From NCBI RefSeq assembly GCF_003332885.2, contig NZ_QOWJ01000006.1:1-64000 (forward strand): a DNA stretch of 64,000 nt, written 5' to 3'. Origin of the DNA: Paracnuella aquatica (GTDB lineage: Bacteria > Bacteroidota > Bacteroidia > Chitinophagales > Chitinophagaceae). Positions 40,287 through 49,266 of this stretch are shown here, in pieces (the first letter of the stretch is position 1; every line of letters begins with the position of its first letter). The translations under genes and the position numbers were made by a program. The notes beneath the pieces are model-generated. The model did no database searches. It had not been told where the DNA came from and saw only the letters and a program-made list of their open reading frames with translations.

Positions 40287-40539
40287 ATTTTCTGCATTAG
40301 GAACAATGCCAATGGCTTTCGAAATGTTTTGAATGATTTATCTGGGAATACTTATGTGCTGCACATTTTTTGCTACAACACTCCGCCATATTCACACTTA
40401 ACGTGAAAAGCGTTTGTGAAGGAGTGGTGTACTGTGTTTCCTCAGCTTCACTTTTGCGGTGTCGTAGATTTATATTATATCGTTGAACGATAGTTTGTCG
40501 GCCATTCTTTTACAAACGCTCTGTTAGCGGCATCGTAGG

Positions 40540-40938
40540 CTACTTCAGCGAATCTAAGCTTGTAAATGGCTTTAACTTACCATCTGAAAACTCCTTGACA
40601 GTAGTATCAGCCGGTTTAAAGTACTTTGTCGGAATAACTTTCTTGCCAATGCTGTAAGAGTCCACAGCCAGCAACGACTTTCCGTCAAAATTATAAACAA
40701 CTCTTCTGCCATCAAGTTTTCCGTTGTATAAAAATGCTTTGCCCATCAGCTTGCCGTCTCCATAATAGTCAACTTGGAGCATCCGCAAGCTATCATATTT
40801 GTATACCAACCACTCAGTACCAACAATTCCATTTAATGAATCAGACTTCACCAAAACATAATCGGCTTCGTCAAAAACTTCCTTTTTAGAGTGGCAGCTA
40901 AATACGAAGAGTACAATTAATAATAGAAGTTTTCTCAT
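40540..40938 (-). CDS. Lipoprotein with MORN-like repeats
   Basis: The 132-residue product has a lipobox (MRKLLLLIVLFVFSC) and a mature part with YYGDGKLMGKAFLYNGKLDG and RRVVYNFDGKSLLAVDSY, which resembles MORN/toxin_YwqK-type antitoxin repeats. I cannot name it further. The start ATG 40938 is preferred over an in-frame GTG six bases upstream. AT-rich codon use resembles the neighbours at 36090 and 39399. Confidence 0.65.
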   Translation of the reverse strand: MRKLLLLIVLFVFSCHSKKEVFDEADYVLVKSDSLNGIVGTEWLVYKYDSLRMLQVDYYGDGKLMGKAFLYNGKLDGRRVVYNFDGKSLLAVDSYSIGKKVIPTKYFKPADTTVKEFSDGKLKPFTSLDSLK

Positions 40939-41122
40939 AAGCACCTAACCATATAGTAAAAGTTTCATTTGCCGCTAACTACTGTTGCTGACAAGCTACA
41001 TTTTACTATTTGCCATGCAAAATAGTTGCAGCTAAATATACCGATTCCTAACAAAGGAATTTTACTGAAGCAATGGCTTTGAATTGTTTCTATTGAAATG
41101 TGCCTGCAGTAAAAGGCTGATG

Positions 41123-41704
41123 TTACGCCCCCTGCTTCCGCACATACTTCGTCAAAATCACAATCACCTGTCCTTCTATCTTGCCTTCAATTTGTTCGGT
41201 GTTGTTTTCCACTAGTCGTATGTTTTTCACCACGGTGCCTAACTTGGCATTGAGCGATGTGCCTTTTACATCCAGCGAACGGGTAAGCACCACGGTATCG
41301 CCGGCCTGCAGCACAGCGCCGTTGGCATCGCGGTGCAGGTCCACGCTGGCGTCGTTTTCATGATCGCCGGTGGCTTTGGCCCAGGCAAGGGTTTCATCGG
41401 GCAGGTACAGCATGTCTAGGTTATCGGCCGCCCAGCTTTCATTGCGCAGCCGGTTGAGCATGCGCCAGGCCAGCACCTGCACGGCAGGCACTTCGCTCCA
41501 CATGCTTTCCGACAGCACGGTCCAATGCGCTGCGTCCAATTCTTCACGCTTTTCTATTTGTGCCCTGCATTTTGCACACAGCAGCACACTGGCATCGGCG
41601 GTAGCTGCCGATTCTGGCCCGGCTTCAAAATGTTCCAAGCCTTCTGTTGCGCCACATAGTTCGCATTTGCCGCCGCTGCGCTGGTGCAGTTCTGCTTCTT
41701 TCAT
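41123..41704 (-). CDS. PhnA-like zinc-ribbon protein
   Basis: The 193-residue product has two CxxC pairs of a zinc ribbon (GKCELCGATEGLEHFE; LLCAKCRAQIEKREEL) and a C-terminal domain with ANGAVLQAGDTVVLTRSLDV and TSLNAKLGTVVKNIRLVEN. This matches PhnA/YjdM, named from the phosphonate operon but not essential for phosphonate use. It lies alone with no phn genes nearby, so phosphonate metabolism cannot be inferred. Confidence 0.88.
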   Translation of the reverse strand: MKEAELHQRSGGKCELCGATEGLEHFEAGPESAATADASVLLCAKCRAQIEKREELDAAHWTVLSESMWSEVPAVQVLAWRMLNRLRNESWAADNLDMLYLPDETLAWAKATGDHENDASVDLHRDANGAVLQAGDTVVLTRSLDVKGTSLNAKLGTVVKNIRLVENNTEQIEGKIEGQVIVILTKYVRKQGA

Positions 41705-41953
41705 AGTGTTCTGTTTTGGCGGCGAAGGTAATGTTTTGCAAAAGTGCTGCAGGTGATGCAGGTTAGTGCAACAACTTTTGATGCTGTTGTAAAAATGAGA
41801 CGCTATCGGTGCTACCTTTTTCCATTTATTTGTTTGTGCGGCTGTTCGTCCAGCTTTTATGATGTGTAGTGGAAGTTGGTTTCTTTCTTTGCCTTGCTAA
41901 CAAAACCGGCGACAACATGCCTGCCGGGAATTACACACCCAAAACCAACTGAC

Positions 41954-43312
41954 GTGTTTCAAATTCAATGTTTCATTGCTGCCCGCCGACCCGTTGTCGT
42001 GCTTGCAGCATTTATTTGTACCCTTTTTGTTTCCTGTACCAAACCCCAACCCGAAAAGCCCACAGGCGAAGAAGAGCAGGGGCCGGTGATTACATCCTTT
42101 ACACCGCAGCAAGGGCCGGTGGGCACTACGGTTACCATCACAGGCCAGCATTTTGGCAACAACACCAACAGCCTTGTGGTAACGTTCAACGGTGTGCCGG
42201 TAACGTTTCTTTCCATCAATGGAAATACCATCGTTACCACGGTGCCGCAAGGTGCCACCACAGGTAAGATCAAAATAGCAAGAGCCGACAAAGAGCACAT
42301 GAGCGCCGCTACATTTACGGTTGTGCCTGCCAGTGAGCAACCCGGTGAGCCACCAGCTGGTTGGTCGCTCAGTCATTTTGCGGGCAGCGGTGCCACAGGC
42401 AATGCCGATGGCCCTGCAGGCTCAGCCACGTTTCGCACACCCAAGGGCATGGCCATGGATGCCGCAGGCAACCTGTATGTGGCCGATGCCGCTGCCAATC
42501 GCATTCGCAAAATAACACCGGCAGGCGAGGTGAGCACCATCGCCGGCACCGGTGCACGGGGCATGAACAACGGCAATGCACTCACCGAAGCAACGTTCAA
42601 CAACCCGCTCAACGTAGCAGTAGATATGAATGGAAACATCCTGGTGGCCGATGGCAGCAACCACGCCATCCGGAAAATTACACCGGCTGGTGTGGTGAGC
42701 ACGGTCGCAGGAACAGGCACTTATGGATTCAGGGATGGGCCCGCTGCCAGCGCACAGTTCAGTACGCCATATGGCATTGCCGTGGATGATGTGGGCAACA
42801 TTTATGTAGGCGATCATGCCAATCACCGTATCCGTAAAATAACACCTGGAAAAGTAGTGACTACCATTGCAGGTAATGGGTCGAGCAACAGCAGCGACGG
42901 CATGGATATAGAGGCCGGCATTTCGTGGCCCGGCGGCATTGTGTTGGATGAGGCGTACAACATTTACGTGGCCGAAAGAGGCGGTGGCCGCATCCGCAAA
43001 ATTGCATTGACGGGGCAGGTTTCTACCATTGGCGGCTACCTCAGCGTGAACAATCATCCCAGCCACATGGCGCTGGATAGCGATGGCAATTTGTATGTGC
43101 TCTATCGCGGTTTGCACCGCATTAAAAAATATTCACCGACAGGTGTAGAAACCGATGTCATTGGCACGGGCGACCCCGGCAATGAAGATGGAAAAACTGG
43201 CCGCATGCGCCATCCCGAAGGGTTGGTGCTGGTGCAAAATGCTGCGGGCAACATCCAATTTTTTGTGGCCGATACGGATAATAAAATGATCCGAAAGATC
43301 GGTTGGCAATAG
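41954..43312 (+). CDS. Lipoprotein with IPT/TIG domain and NHL repeats
   Basis: The product has about 452 residues if started at GTG 41954, which places a signal peptide and lipobox (VVVLAAFICTLFVSC) before Cys 28. An IPT/TIG domain follows (ITSFTPQQGPVGTTVTITGQ), then five or so NHL repeats with the pattern DxxGNLYVADxxxNRIRKI and VSTIAGTG. The NHL propeller suggests a surface ligand-binding protein. No ATG lies near the start; a TTG at 41876 is possible but lacks a signal-like N-terminus. Confidence 0.85.
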   Translation: MFQIQCFIAARRPVVVLAAFICTLFVSCTKPQPEKPTGEEEQGPVITSFTPQQGPVGTTVTITGQHFGNNTNSLVVTFNGVPVTFLSINGNTIVTTVPQGATTGKIKIARADKEHMSAATFTVVPASEQPGEPPAGWSLSHFAGSGATGNADGPAGSATFRTPKGMAMDAAGNLYVADAAANRIRKITPAGEVSTIAGTGARGMNNGNALTEATFNNPLNVAVDMNGNILVADGSNHAIRKITPAGVVSTVAGTGTYGFRDGPAASAQFSTPYGIAVDDVGNIYVGDHANHRIRKITPGKVVTTIAGNGSSNSSDGMDIEAGISWPGGIVLDEAYNIYVAERGGGRIRKIALTGQVSTIGGYLSVNNHPSHMALDSDGNLYVLYRGLHRIKKYSPTGVETDVIGTGDPGNEDGKTGRMRHPEGLVLVQNAAGNIQFFVADTDNKMIRKIGWQ

Positions 43313-43502
43313 CCCGGTGGGCCGCATGTTTAACCATTGATTTATTGCGGCCTGTTTGTCGCAAAATACCACCCCGAATGTCGTAGTTGTATACCGTATG
43401 ATACCAAAAATGCAGTTAGGTTTGTAGGGCAAAAGCATGGGAGCCCCGCGGTTTCCATGCTGCCTAACTACGGCAGGCAACGGCCTGCTGCAACACATTT
43501 TT

Positions 43503-43712
43503 ATGGTAGAAGTTTTTAAAACCAACGTGCCCAACCAACAGGTGGCGCGGCAACTGCTGGCTGCATTTGGCCAACAACTTCCCGGCAGTAAAATCAACTT
43601 CGACCTGGAAGACTGCGACCGCATTTTGCGGGTGGAAGGCGAAACAGTAAACGGCAGCCAGGTAATTGAACTGGTGGAGGCCAGCGGTTTTCAATGCATG
43701 GTGCTGGAATAA
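43503..43712 (+). CDS. Small protein with HMA-like fold
   Basis: The 69-residue product (MVEVFKTNVPNQQVARQLLA, then GQQLPGSKINFDLEDCDRIL, then VNGSQVIELVEASGFQCMVL) has a beta-alpha-beta pattern as in heavy-metal-associated domains but without a CxxC motif. Two single Cys remain. I recall similar short proteins in Bacteroidota; no function is known. It lies 38 bases upstream of the DUF1905 gene and is likely in one transcript. Confidence 0.7.
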   Translation: MVEVFKTNVPNQQVARQLLAAFGQQLPGSKINFDLEDCDRILRVEGETVNGSQVIELVEASGFQCMVLE

Positions 43713-43750
43713 AGCGCATTTAAAAAATCAAACGCAAAGAAAATTCAACA

Positions 43751-44221
43751 ATGCTGGTCAATGGAGTATACCTGCTGGAACAGTTTAAAGGCAAGGGCGG
43801 CTGGACTTATATTGCCCTGCCCGAAGTGCCGCCCGACAAACATGCGCATTTTGGGTGGATCAAAGTAAGGGGCTGCATCGACAACCACCCGCTGCACAGC
43901 AGCCGCCTGATGCCGCTGGGCAACGGCGTGTTATTTTTACCGGTAAAAGCCGCCATACGCAAGCAAATAGGCAAGCGGCAGGGCGACACTGTGCAACTGG
44001 TGCTGGAGCGGGACAATGAGCCACTGGCCATCCCGGAAGAATTGATCTTGTGCCTGCAGGATTATCCCGAAGAACACGCCATTTTTTTAAGCTATCCCAA
44101 AGGAGCGCAAAAGGCTTTTATTGATTGGATCTTCGCCGCCAAAACAGAAAGCACGAAGGCCAACCGCATTGCCTCTATGCTCAATAAATTATTGCTGCGG
44201 CAAAAGCTAGGCGATCAATAA
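43751..44221 (+). CDS. DUF1905/YdeI-like protein
   Basis: The 156-residue product has a DUF1905 domain (GGWTYIALPEVPPDKHAHFG, then VRGCIDNHPLHSSRLMPLGN, then RQGDTVQLVLERDN), followed by an OmdA/YdeI-type bacteriocin-protection helix (YPKGAQKAFIDWIFAAKTE with TKANRIASML). It starts 38 bases after the HMA-like gene. Function is not established in the family. Confidence 0.82.
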   Translation: MLVNGVYLLEQFKGKGGWTYIALPEVPPDKHAHFGWIKVRGCIDNHPLHSSRLMPLGNGVLFLPVKAAIRKQIGKRQGDTVQLVLERDNEPLAIPEELILCLQDYPEEHAIFLSYPKGAQKAFIDWIFAAKTESTKANRIASMLNKLLLRQKLGDQ

Positions 44222-44263
44222 CCGGCTGATCATAATCAAGTGGTAGCGCTGCTCATTATGGGC

Positions 44264-44271
44264 TATATTCG
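44264..44271 (+). promoter_or_regulatory. Possible -7 element for the Cys-rich secreted protein gene
   Basis: TATATTCG, matching TAnnTTTG at seven positions, lies 18 bases before ATG 44290. No suitable TTG precedes it. Confidence 0.28.
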
Positions 44272-44289
44272 GCTATAAAATAAACCGCT

Positions 44290-44640
44290 ATGAAGCATTG
44301 GCTACTGGCCCTGATGATGGGATGTGCAATGGGTGCTGCCGCACAAAGCAGCGGGCCGCAAAAGCCCGCTACCGATACGGCGCAGCAAATAAAAACCGTG
44401 GAAGCATCTTGCGGCCAGTGTCGTTTTGGCCTCAAAGGCGATGGTTGCAGCCTTGCGGTGCGCATTGATGGCAAGGCTTATTTTGTTGATGGCTCCAACA
44501 TCGACGATCATGGCGATGCACATGCCACTGATGGTTTTTGCAATGCCATCCGCAAAGCCGAAGTAAAAGGCAAAGTTGCCAACGACCGTTTTGTAGCTAC
44601 CTACTTCAAACTGCTGCCGGCCACGGCACCTAAAAAGTAA
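44290..44640 (+). CDS. Secreted Cys-containing protein (DUF6370-like)
   Basis: The 116-residue product has a signal peptide (MKHWLLALMMGCAMGAAAQ) and a mature core with EASCGQCRFGLKGDGCSLAV, KAYFVDGSNIDDHGDAHATD and GFCNAIRKAEVKGKVAND. I recall this as the DUF6370 type. The four Cys near each other (one CxxC) could bind a metal or form disulphides. The protein probably acts in the periplasm. Function unknown. Confidence 0.8.
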   Translation: MKHWLLALMMGCAMGAAAQSSGPQKPATDTAQQIKTVEASCGQCRFGLKGDGCSLAVRIDGKAYFVDGSNIDDHGDAHATDGFCNAIRKAEVKGKVANDRFVATYFKLLPATAPKK

Positions 44641-44746
44641 ATCTGGCTATTGATTTTCTGCAATGCACACAAGCCTATTGAACACAGTACAGGCTTAATG
44701 TTGCGTTGCAAACGGCATCGCTATTTAACACCTTATTTGCCTGCCG

Positions 44747-44965
44747 CTAAATACCCGCAGGCCCGGTGTTTGTAGCATCTTCCCGTGCATCGAGGTGGTC
44801 CATTTCATTATTGTTGGGGCGTTCGTGCTCCTGCATATTGCGTTCGTTAAATGCGCTTTTCTTGCTGCCTTTCAGGCTTCCTTCAGCTTCCCTTCCTTCC
44901 ACTGTTTTATCGTTCGCATTGCGGTGCTTGCCTGCAAGTTGCTCCTCGTTTTTTTGCTGCTCCAT
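44747..44965 (-). CDS. Small hydrophilic protein, Glu/Asn-rich
   Basis: The 72-residue product (MEQQKNEEQLAGKHRNANDK start, then TVEGREAEGSLKGSKKSAFN, then EHERPNNNEMDHLDAREDAT) lacks hydrophobic segments and is probably disordered. It starts like the 74-residue protein at 47319 (MEQNRGNEAVRR), which suggests related genes. The open frame upstream (to 45061) is not coding-like; ATG 44965 is preferred. Confidence 0.65.
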   Translation of the reverse strand: MEQQKNEEQLAGKHRNANDKTVEGREAEGSLKGSKKSAFNERNMQEHERPNNNEMDHLDAREDATNTGPAGI

Positions 44966-45099
44966 GATGTTTTGTTTTATACCATTGGCGCTGCAAAATT
45001 GTTGCCGCAAATAACACCTCGCAGCGCTTTGTTTTTGTATAAAACATGACGCTGACCGCACACCAACCTCCTGTTTTTAACCCCTCCCGAATCCACCCA

Positions 45100-45130
45100 A
45101 CTTTAAACTTTAGACATTAAATTAAAACTG
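45100..45130. repeat. Word repeat (AACTTTAAACTTTAGAC), single arm
   Basis: CAACTTTAAACTTTAGAC and ATTAAATTAAAAC follow one another; the first shares AAACTTTAGAC with the element at 21420-21505. It lies upstream of the HD hydrolase gene. Confidence 0.5.
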
Positions 45131-45173
45131 TAATCGCCCTTTATTCCGGCCCGCCGTTTGAAAGATTATACAC

Positions 45174-45734
45174 ATGCAGGAACCCCTACAACAGGTGCTC
45201 GATTTTGCCGAAGCAGCACATGCCGGCCAAACCCGCAAATACACGCCGGAGCGCTACATGGTGCACCCGATCAGGGTAATGGAAATATGCAGCCGCTACA
45301 ACAATTCGGTGCCGGTGCTGGCTGCAGCCCTGCTGCACGATGTGCTGGAAGACACACCTGTAACCAGTGAAGAATTGCTCCGGTTTTTGCACACTGTTAT
45401 GCCGCCCGAAGATGCCGAAACGACCATTGCATTGGTAAATGATCTGACCGACGAATACACCAAGGAACGCTACCCGAATTGGAACCGCAAAAAACGTAAA
45501 GAAGAGGAGCGGGAACGGATGCGCCGCATCAGCCCCTATGCGCAAACCATCAAGTACGCCGATATACTCGATAACAGCCACGAAATAACCGCAGCCGACC
45601 CGCAGTTTGCACCGCGTTTTCTAAAAGAATGCCGCATGTTGTTGCAGGCCATGCCGCTGGGGCATGCAGGCCTATATCATACGGTGAAAGAGCGGGTGCA
45701 CGAGTGTTTGCAGGAGTTGCCAAGAAGAGGTTAA
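45174..45734 (+). CDS. HD-domain hydrolase, SpoT/MESH1-like
   Basis: The 186-residue product carries the HD-domain motifs of (p)ppGpp hydrolases: GQTRKYTPERYMVHPIRV with His31, LLHDVLEDTP with His55-Asp56 and Glu59-Asp60, and TIKYADILDNSHE with Asp130. It lacks a synthetase domain, as in MESH1-type small alarmone hydrolases. A manganese-dependent ppGpp hydrolase is the likely function, by family. It stands near the hydrophilic protein gene at 44747. Confidence 0.85.
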   Translation: MQEPLQQVLDFAEAAHAGQTRKYTPERYMVHPIRVMEICSRYNNSVPVLAAALLHDVLEDTPVTSEELLRFLHTVMPPEDAETTIALVNDLTDEYTKERYPNWNRKKRKEEERERMRRISPYAQTIKYADILDNSHEITAADPQFAPRFLKECRMLLQAMPLGHAGLYHTVKERVHECLQELPRRG

Positions 45735-45889
45735 CACACATCGCAGATATAGATGAAATACAGCTCCGAGTTGCATTAACTCACCACCCCTTTTTGTATT
45801 GCATCATCAATCCTTTTGTGCACTGTCATCCCGATGCAGGAGTGACATGTTCAAATCCTGATTGTTGTTAAATGCGGACTGTTTTTTCT

Positions 45890-47185
45890 CTAATTATCCA
45901 CCACCGAAATGGCTGTTCTTTTATCGGCCGGGTCGCGTTGTTCGTATTGAATTTGCAGGTCCGAAAGATTGGGGCGGTACTTGCGCTGCCGCTTTAGTTC
46001 GTGCTGGTAAATGGTTTGCCCCAGTGCATGCATGAACGGGATGCCCACCGTTTCGTATTCATACTTATCGTCGTTCAAAATGCCATCGCTGTTTACATAC
46101 ACCGTGGCGGAAAGCATGTACTCAATGCCGTTGGCAAAATCGGCCACATAAGCCACGTCGGTCATAAAGCCATAGGCCCAGCCCACTTTGTTAAATACCC
46201 GCACACCGGCCGGCATCCGGTGCGTGCCATTTTGAAAAAAGAACTTCACATAACTGTCGTAATACGTCGCCGTATCGTACAGCGGCCACGGCGTTTCGGA
46301 AGGGTATTGCGACAGGTAGCGCAGCAAAAATTCGCGGTCGTCGGTGCTGAAATAAAAGCGTTCCCTTTTCCCCACCGAGTACGGAAAAATAATGGACTGC
46401 AGCATTTGCTGCAGCGACTGCAGCGGCAGGTAATTGTGCCGGGTAAAATCAAGGGGCGCCTGCACGGTGCGGCCGTTGCGGTCGATGTGGGCTTTGCCTA
46501 CCAAAAACTTTTTCCGGAACTTAAAAGAATCCTTGTTGTAAGCCGGCGGCTGCAGGTACAGCGGCCGGTCGTCGGCGCCCACAAACTGCACCGCGTTGGT
46601 GTGGCGGTTTTGCTCGTCGGTAAAAGGCATAAACTGGCGGGTAATGCGGCTCTCTTTATAACCCTTGCTGCGCAGGCTTTTATTAATGGGGCCCTGCCCC
46701 AAAAACTGGTACAGCCGGTTGTACGGATCGTTTTCCGAAACCAGCAGGGCCCGCTTGATCAAATGCGCCACCGATGGGAGGCCGGTGATCGCAGTGGTAT
46801 CGCGCAGCAGGCGCCGCTGGCCGGGGTAGCTACTGTCGAACAGCACGGTGGTATGTTTATCCAGCCCCTGGCTTTCCATGCGGTGCAGCTTTTCCAGCGC
46901 CAGTGCGGCCAGCGGCAGCTTTACTGTAGAGGCGGGATTGAAATACAGGTCGGGGTCGTAGTTGAAATAGTAGTGCCTGAACTGGGGTTTGTTTTTTTTG
47001 TTGCGGTTGATCTGGGTGTAAATGATCTGGCACCGGTAGGCCTGCGGGTTGCGCAGCACGTGCTGCAGGGCAGGGCTGGGGTTGGCTTTTAAAATGCGTT
47101 GCAGCAAGGAGTCGGTTTCGGGCTGTGCCTGCACGCCGTTCAACAATAAAAGACCAATAAGGAGGGCAAAAAAATACCGGAGCAT
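45890..47185 (-). CDS. Secreted class A beta-lactamase-fold serine hydrolase
   Basis: The 431-residue product has a signal peptide (MLRYFFALLIGLLLLNGVQA). It carries the three active-site elements of class A-like enzymes: SxxK as Ser86-Thr-Val-Lys89 in YFNPASTVKLPLAAL, the SDN-like Ser150-Glu-Asn152 in LLVSENDPYN, and the KTG-like Lys333-Val-Gly335 in FNKVGWAYGF. It is longer than true beta-lactamases (about 290), with insertions between the motifs, so a peptidase or esterase role is as likely as drug hydrolysis. No regulator is adjacent. Confidence 0.85.
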   Translation of the reverse strand: MLRYFFALLIGLLLLNGVQAQPETDSLLQRILKANPSPALQHVLRNPQAYRCQIIYTQINRNKKNKPQFRHYYFNYDPDLYFNPASTVKLPLAALALEKLHRMESQGLDKHTTVLFDSSYPGQRRLLRDTTAITGLPSVAHLIKRALLVSENDPYNRLYQFLGQGPINKSLRSKGYKESRITRQFMPFTDEQNRHTNAVQFVGADDRPLYLQPPAYNKDSFKFRKKFLVGKAHIDRNGRTVQAPLDFTRHNYLPLQSLQQMLQSIIFPYSVGKRERFYFSTDDREFLLRYLSQYPSETPWPLYDTATYYDSYVKFFFQNGTHRMPAGVRVFNKVGWAYGFMTDVAYVADFANGIEYMLSATVYVNSDGILNDDKYEYETVGIPFMHALGQTIYQHELKRQRKYRPNLSDLQIQYEQRDPADKRTAISVVDN

Positions 47186-47318
47186 TACGGAAAGTTACAA
47201 AGCTGTAGCTAATCGCCATGCTCCGGCAGGTTTGCAATCGTAGTCGCCCAATGGGTGCAAATAATGACAACCGGCGACAATAAAAAGCTGCAAACGGTAC
47301 CGCATATTTTTTTGCCTG

Positions 47319-47543
47319 CTAACGGTCGGTATAATCGCCGCCGTTCCCGGCATTGGTGCCCTTGCCTGTATAGCTTCCGGCATGCGGGTCTTCGCTTACT
47401 TTTTGCGCATCGCCGCCCGGCGTCCACTCTGTGGCCTGTATGTCGCCGCCGGTCGAGCCCGTGCGGGTTGATTCCACCCCGTCTTCGTTCTTTTGCCGCA
47501 GGTCATCGCGGCGCACCGCTTCATTTCCCCTGTTCTGCTCCAT
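47319..47543 (-). CDS. Small hydrophilic Gly/Asp-rich protein
   Basis: The 74-residue product (MEQNRGNEAVRRDDLRQKNE start, then DGVESTRTGSTGGDIQATEW, then GTNAGNGGDYTDR at the end) lacks hydrophobic segments and appears disordered. It belongs compositionally to the set at 20612, 20984, 21509 and 44747. It stands alone between two convergent or divergent neighbours. Confidence 0.68.
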   Translation of the reverse strand: MEQNRGNEAVRRDDLRQKNEDGVESTRTGSTGGDIQATEWTPGGDAQKVSEDPHAGSYTGKGTNAGNGGDYTDR

Positions 47544-47705
47544 AGCTGATTATTTTTCCGGTTAACAACAGACCGGTTTTTCCGGCCGGGCAAGGCCATT
47601 TACCAACCCCGCCCATAAATACAGCACAAGTACATTGCCAAAAGATGCGGCCCGTTTTACTGCACCCAAAATGGCTACTAGATGAAAATACGTTTAGCCG
47701 CAGGC

Positions 47706-48554
47706 TTAAAAAATGCGGGTAAAAAACGCCTTCATATCGTTCCAGGATGCGGTATCGGCCGCCCCATTATAGCGGATGGGCATGCCAAACTCGGCTGCTT
47801 TTTTATCGGCATCGCGGTTGGTAAAAGCGTGGGTGGCATTGGGGTACACCTTAAACTCGTAATCGGCGCCAACCGAGTCCATGCTTTTTTTAAATGCTGC
47901 CACCTGTGATTCAGGTACAAAATTGTCGGCGCCGCCATGTGCCACCAGCACTTTTGCTTTCAGTGCCTCCTTGCTTGGCGGCACACCTTCCAGCCCGCCA
48001 TGAAAACTCACCACGCCATCGAAGTTGCTGCCCAGTTTGGCTGCGTTCAGCACCATCGATCCGCCAAAACAATAGCCAATGGCGGCGGTTTTGGTGGTGT
48101 CGGCCTGTGGCATGCTCAGGGCTTTGACCAGGGCTGCATCCAGGCGGGCTTTGGCCTCCTGCGGGTTTTGATAAAATGGTGTTGCCATTTTTTGCGCCTC
48201 TTCGGGGTTGGCAGCGATCTTGCCATCGCCGTACATATCTACCGCCATTGCCAGGTAACCCATTTGTGCCAGTTGGCGGGCCCGCATGCGGGGATAATCG
48301 GTTAGGCCCCACCACTCATGCACCACCAGCACCACGGGGCGTTTATCGTTGCGGGCCGCATCGTAAGCCACAAAGCCGGCTAGCGTAGTGCCACCCGATG
48401 TATAGCTTACGGGCTCTTCCCTGATGTCGGCATTTTTGTTCATGGTGTTGGCGGTGCTATCGGTTGTTGTGGGTTCTTTAATCGGTGCATTGTTGCAGGC
48501 AGTGATGCTGGCAGCAGTCAACAGGAGGGCTGCCAGCCGAAAAGTTAGTGACAT
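47706..48554 (-). CDS. Dienelactone hydrolase-like lipoprotein
   Basis: The 282-residue product has a lipobox (MSLTFRLAALLLTAASITAC, Cys20) and an alpha/beta hydrolase domain of the dienelactone hydrolase type. The triad is Cys in IGYCFGGSMVLNAAKL, Asp in LVAHGGADNFVPES and His in YPNATHAFTNRDAD. VVLVVHEWWGLTDYPRMRAR is the typical oxyanion region. The start ATG 48554 gives the signal peptide; the frame continues upstream without coding features. A periplasmic anchored esterase or hydrolase is likely. Confidence 0.9.
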   Translation of the reverse strand: MSLTFRLAALLLTAASITACNNAPIKEPTTTDSTANTMNKNADIREEPVSYTSGGTTLAGFVAYDAARNDKRPVVLVVHEWWGLTDYPRMRARQLAQMGYLAMAVDMYGDGKIAANPEEAQKMATPFYQNPQEAKARLDAALVKALSMPQADTTKTAAIGYCFGGSMVLNAAKLGSNFDGVVSFHGGLEGVPPSKEALKAKVLVAHGGADNFVPESQVAAFKKSMDSVGADYEFKVYPNATHAFTNRDADKKAAEFGMPIRYNGAADTASWNDMKAFFTRIF

Positions 48555-48661
48555 GGTTCGTTGGGTTTTAAGTAAAGAAGGTAAACATTTTTGCGGGTAA
48601 ATGGTTGGGCCTGTGGCGGGCGGCGCAGGGCAGCCGCCCGGTTTTTTTACAAAAGCACAAA

Positions 48662-48703
48662 AAACAAAGGGGCAGCACCAACAGGCAATGCCCCTTTGTT
48701 TTT
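48662..48703 (-). terminator. Terminator after the 85-residue protein gene
   Basis: AAACAAAGGGGCA and TGCCCCTTTGTTT form a strong hairpin around a 14-base loop, T-rich in the minus-strand exit. The stop at 48748 lies 45 bases before. Confidence 0.7.
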
Positions 48704-48747
48704 CCCCAAAAAAACGATGTAATGAAAACAGGCCACCGCGGCCACCA

Positions 48748-49005
48748 TCATCGCTGGCGGCCGTTCTCACCTTCCATGCGGCTGCGGGCAAACGACATTG
48801 CTGCCACCGGCGATTCAAACAATTTGGGTTCGCCGGTTTCGTCGGTTACCACCTCGCCGTGGATGGGCCCGCCGTTGGGGTCTTCGGTGTAATAAGTGGC
48901 GGTAAAATATTCGCGGGGAATAATATTCGGGTTGTCGCGTTGCATGGGGTGTGCGTCCACTTTAAGCCACACTTCCTTGCCGTTTATGGATTGCTTTTCT
49001 ATCAT
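48748..49005 (-). CDS. Small protein of unknown function
   Basis: The 85-residue product (MIEKQSINGKEVWLKVDAHP start, with PNIIPREYFTATYYTEDPNG and KLFESPVAAMSFARSRMEGE) has a beta-rich N-terminal half and an amphipathic helix near the end. No family recognised. ATG 49005 is preferred; the 12 codons before it look non-coding. It is a single gene with its own terminator. Confidence 0.62.
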   Translation of the reverse strand: MIEKQSINGKEVWLKVDAHPMQRDNPNIIPREYFTATYYTEDPNGGPIHGEVVTDETGEPKLFESPVAAMSFARSRMEGENGRQR

Positions 49006-49266
49006 AATTCTTTTTGGGCATCTATACAAAGTTGAGGCCATAGCATCGCCGTAGGTGCCCGCATTTTAATTGCGGCATAAAGCATTGCCGGTGCAAGCCG
49101 CACCGGGTAACGGTTTGGTGCAGCAGGTTGCAATTGTTGTAGCAAAAACAACATTCCTGCTGTTTAAGGTGTTGCTCCCCTTGCGGCCAGCTGGCAGCAG
49201 GCCATTTGAACGGCCCGTATATTGCAAAAGCAAGACGTTCGCCCTTATCAACAAACTTTGTAGTAC

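Noticed and set aside
45890-47185. A true beta-lactamase resistance gene
   Set aside because: The active-site motifs are those of the superfamily, but the protein is much longer, has SEN and KVG variants, and no regulator or mobile context is present, so a resistance role is not supported.
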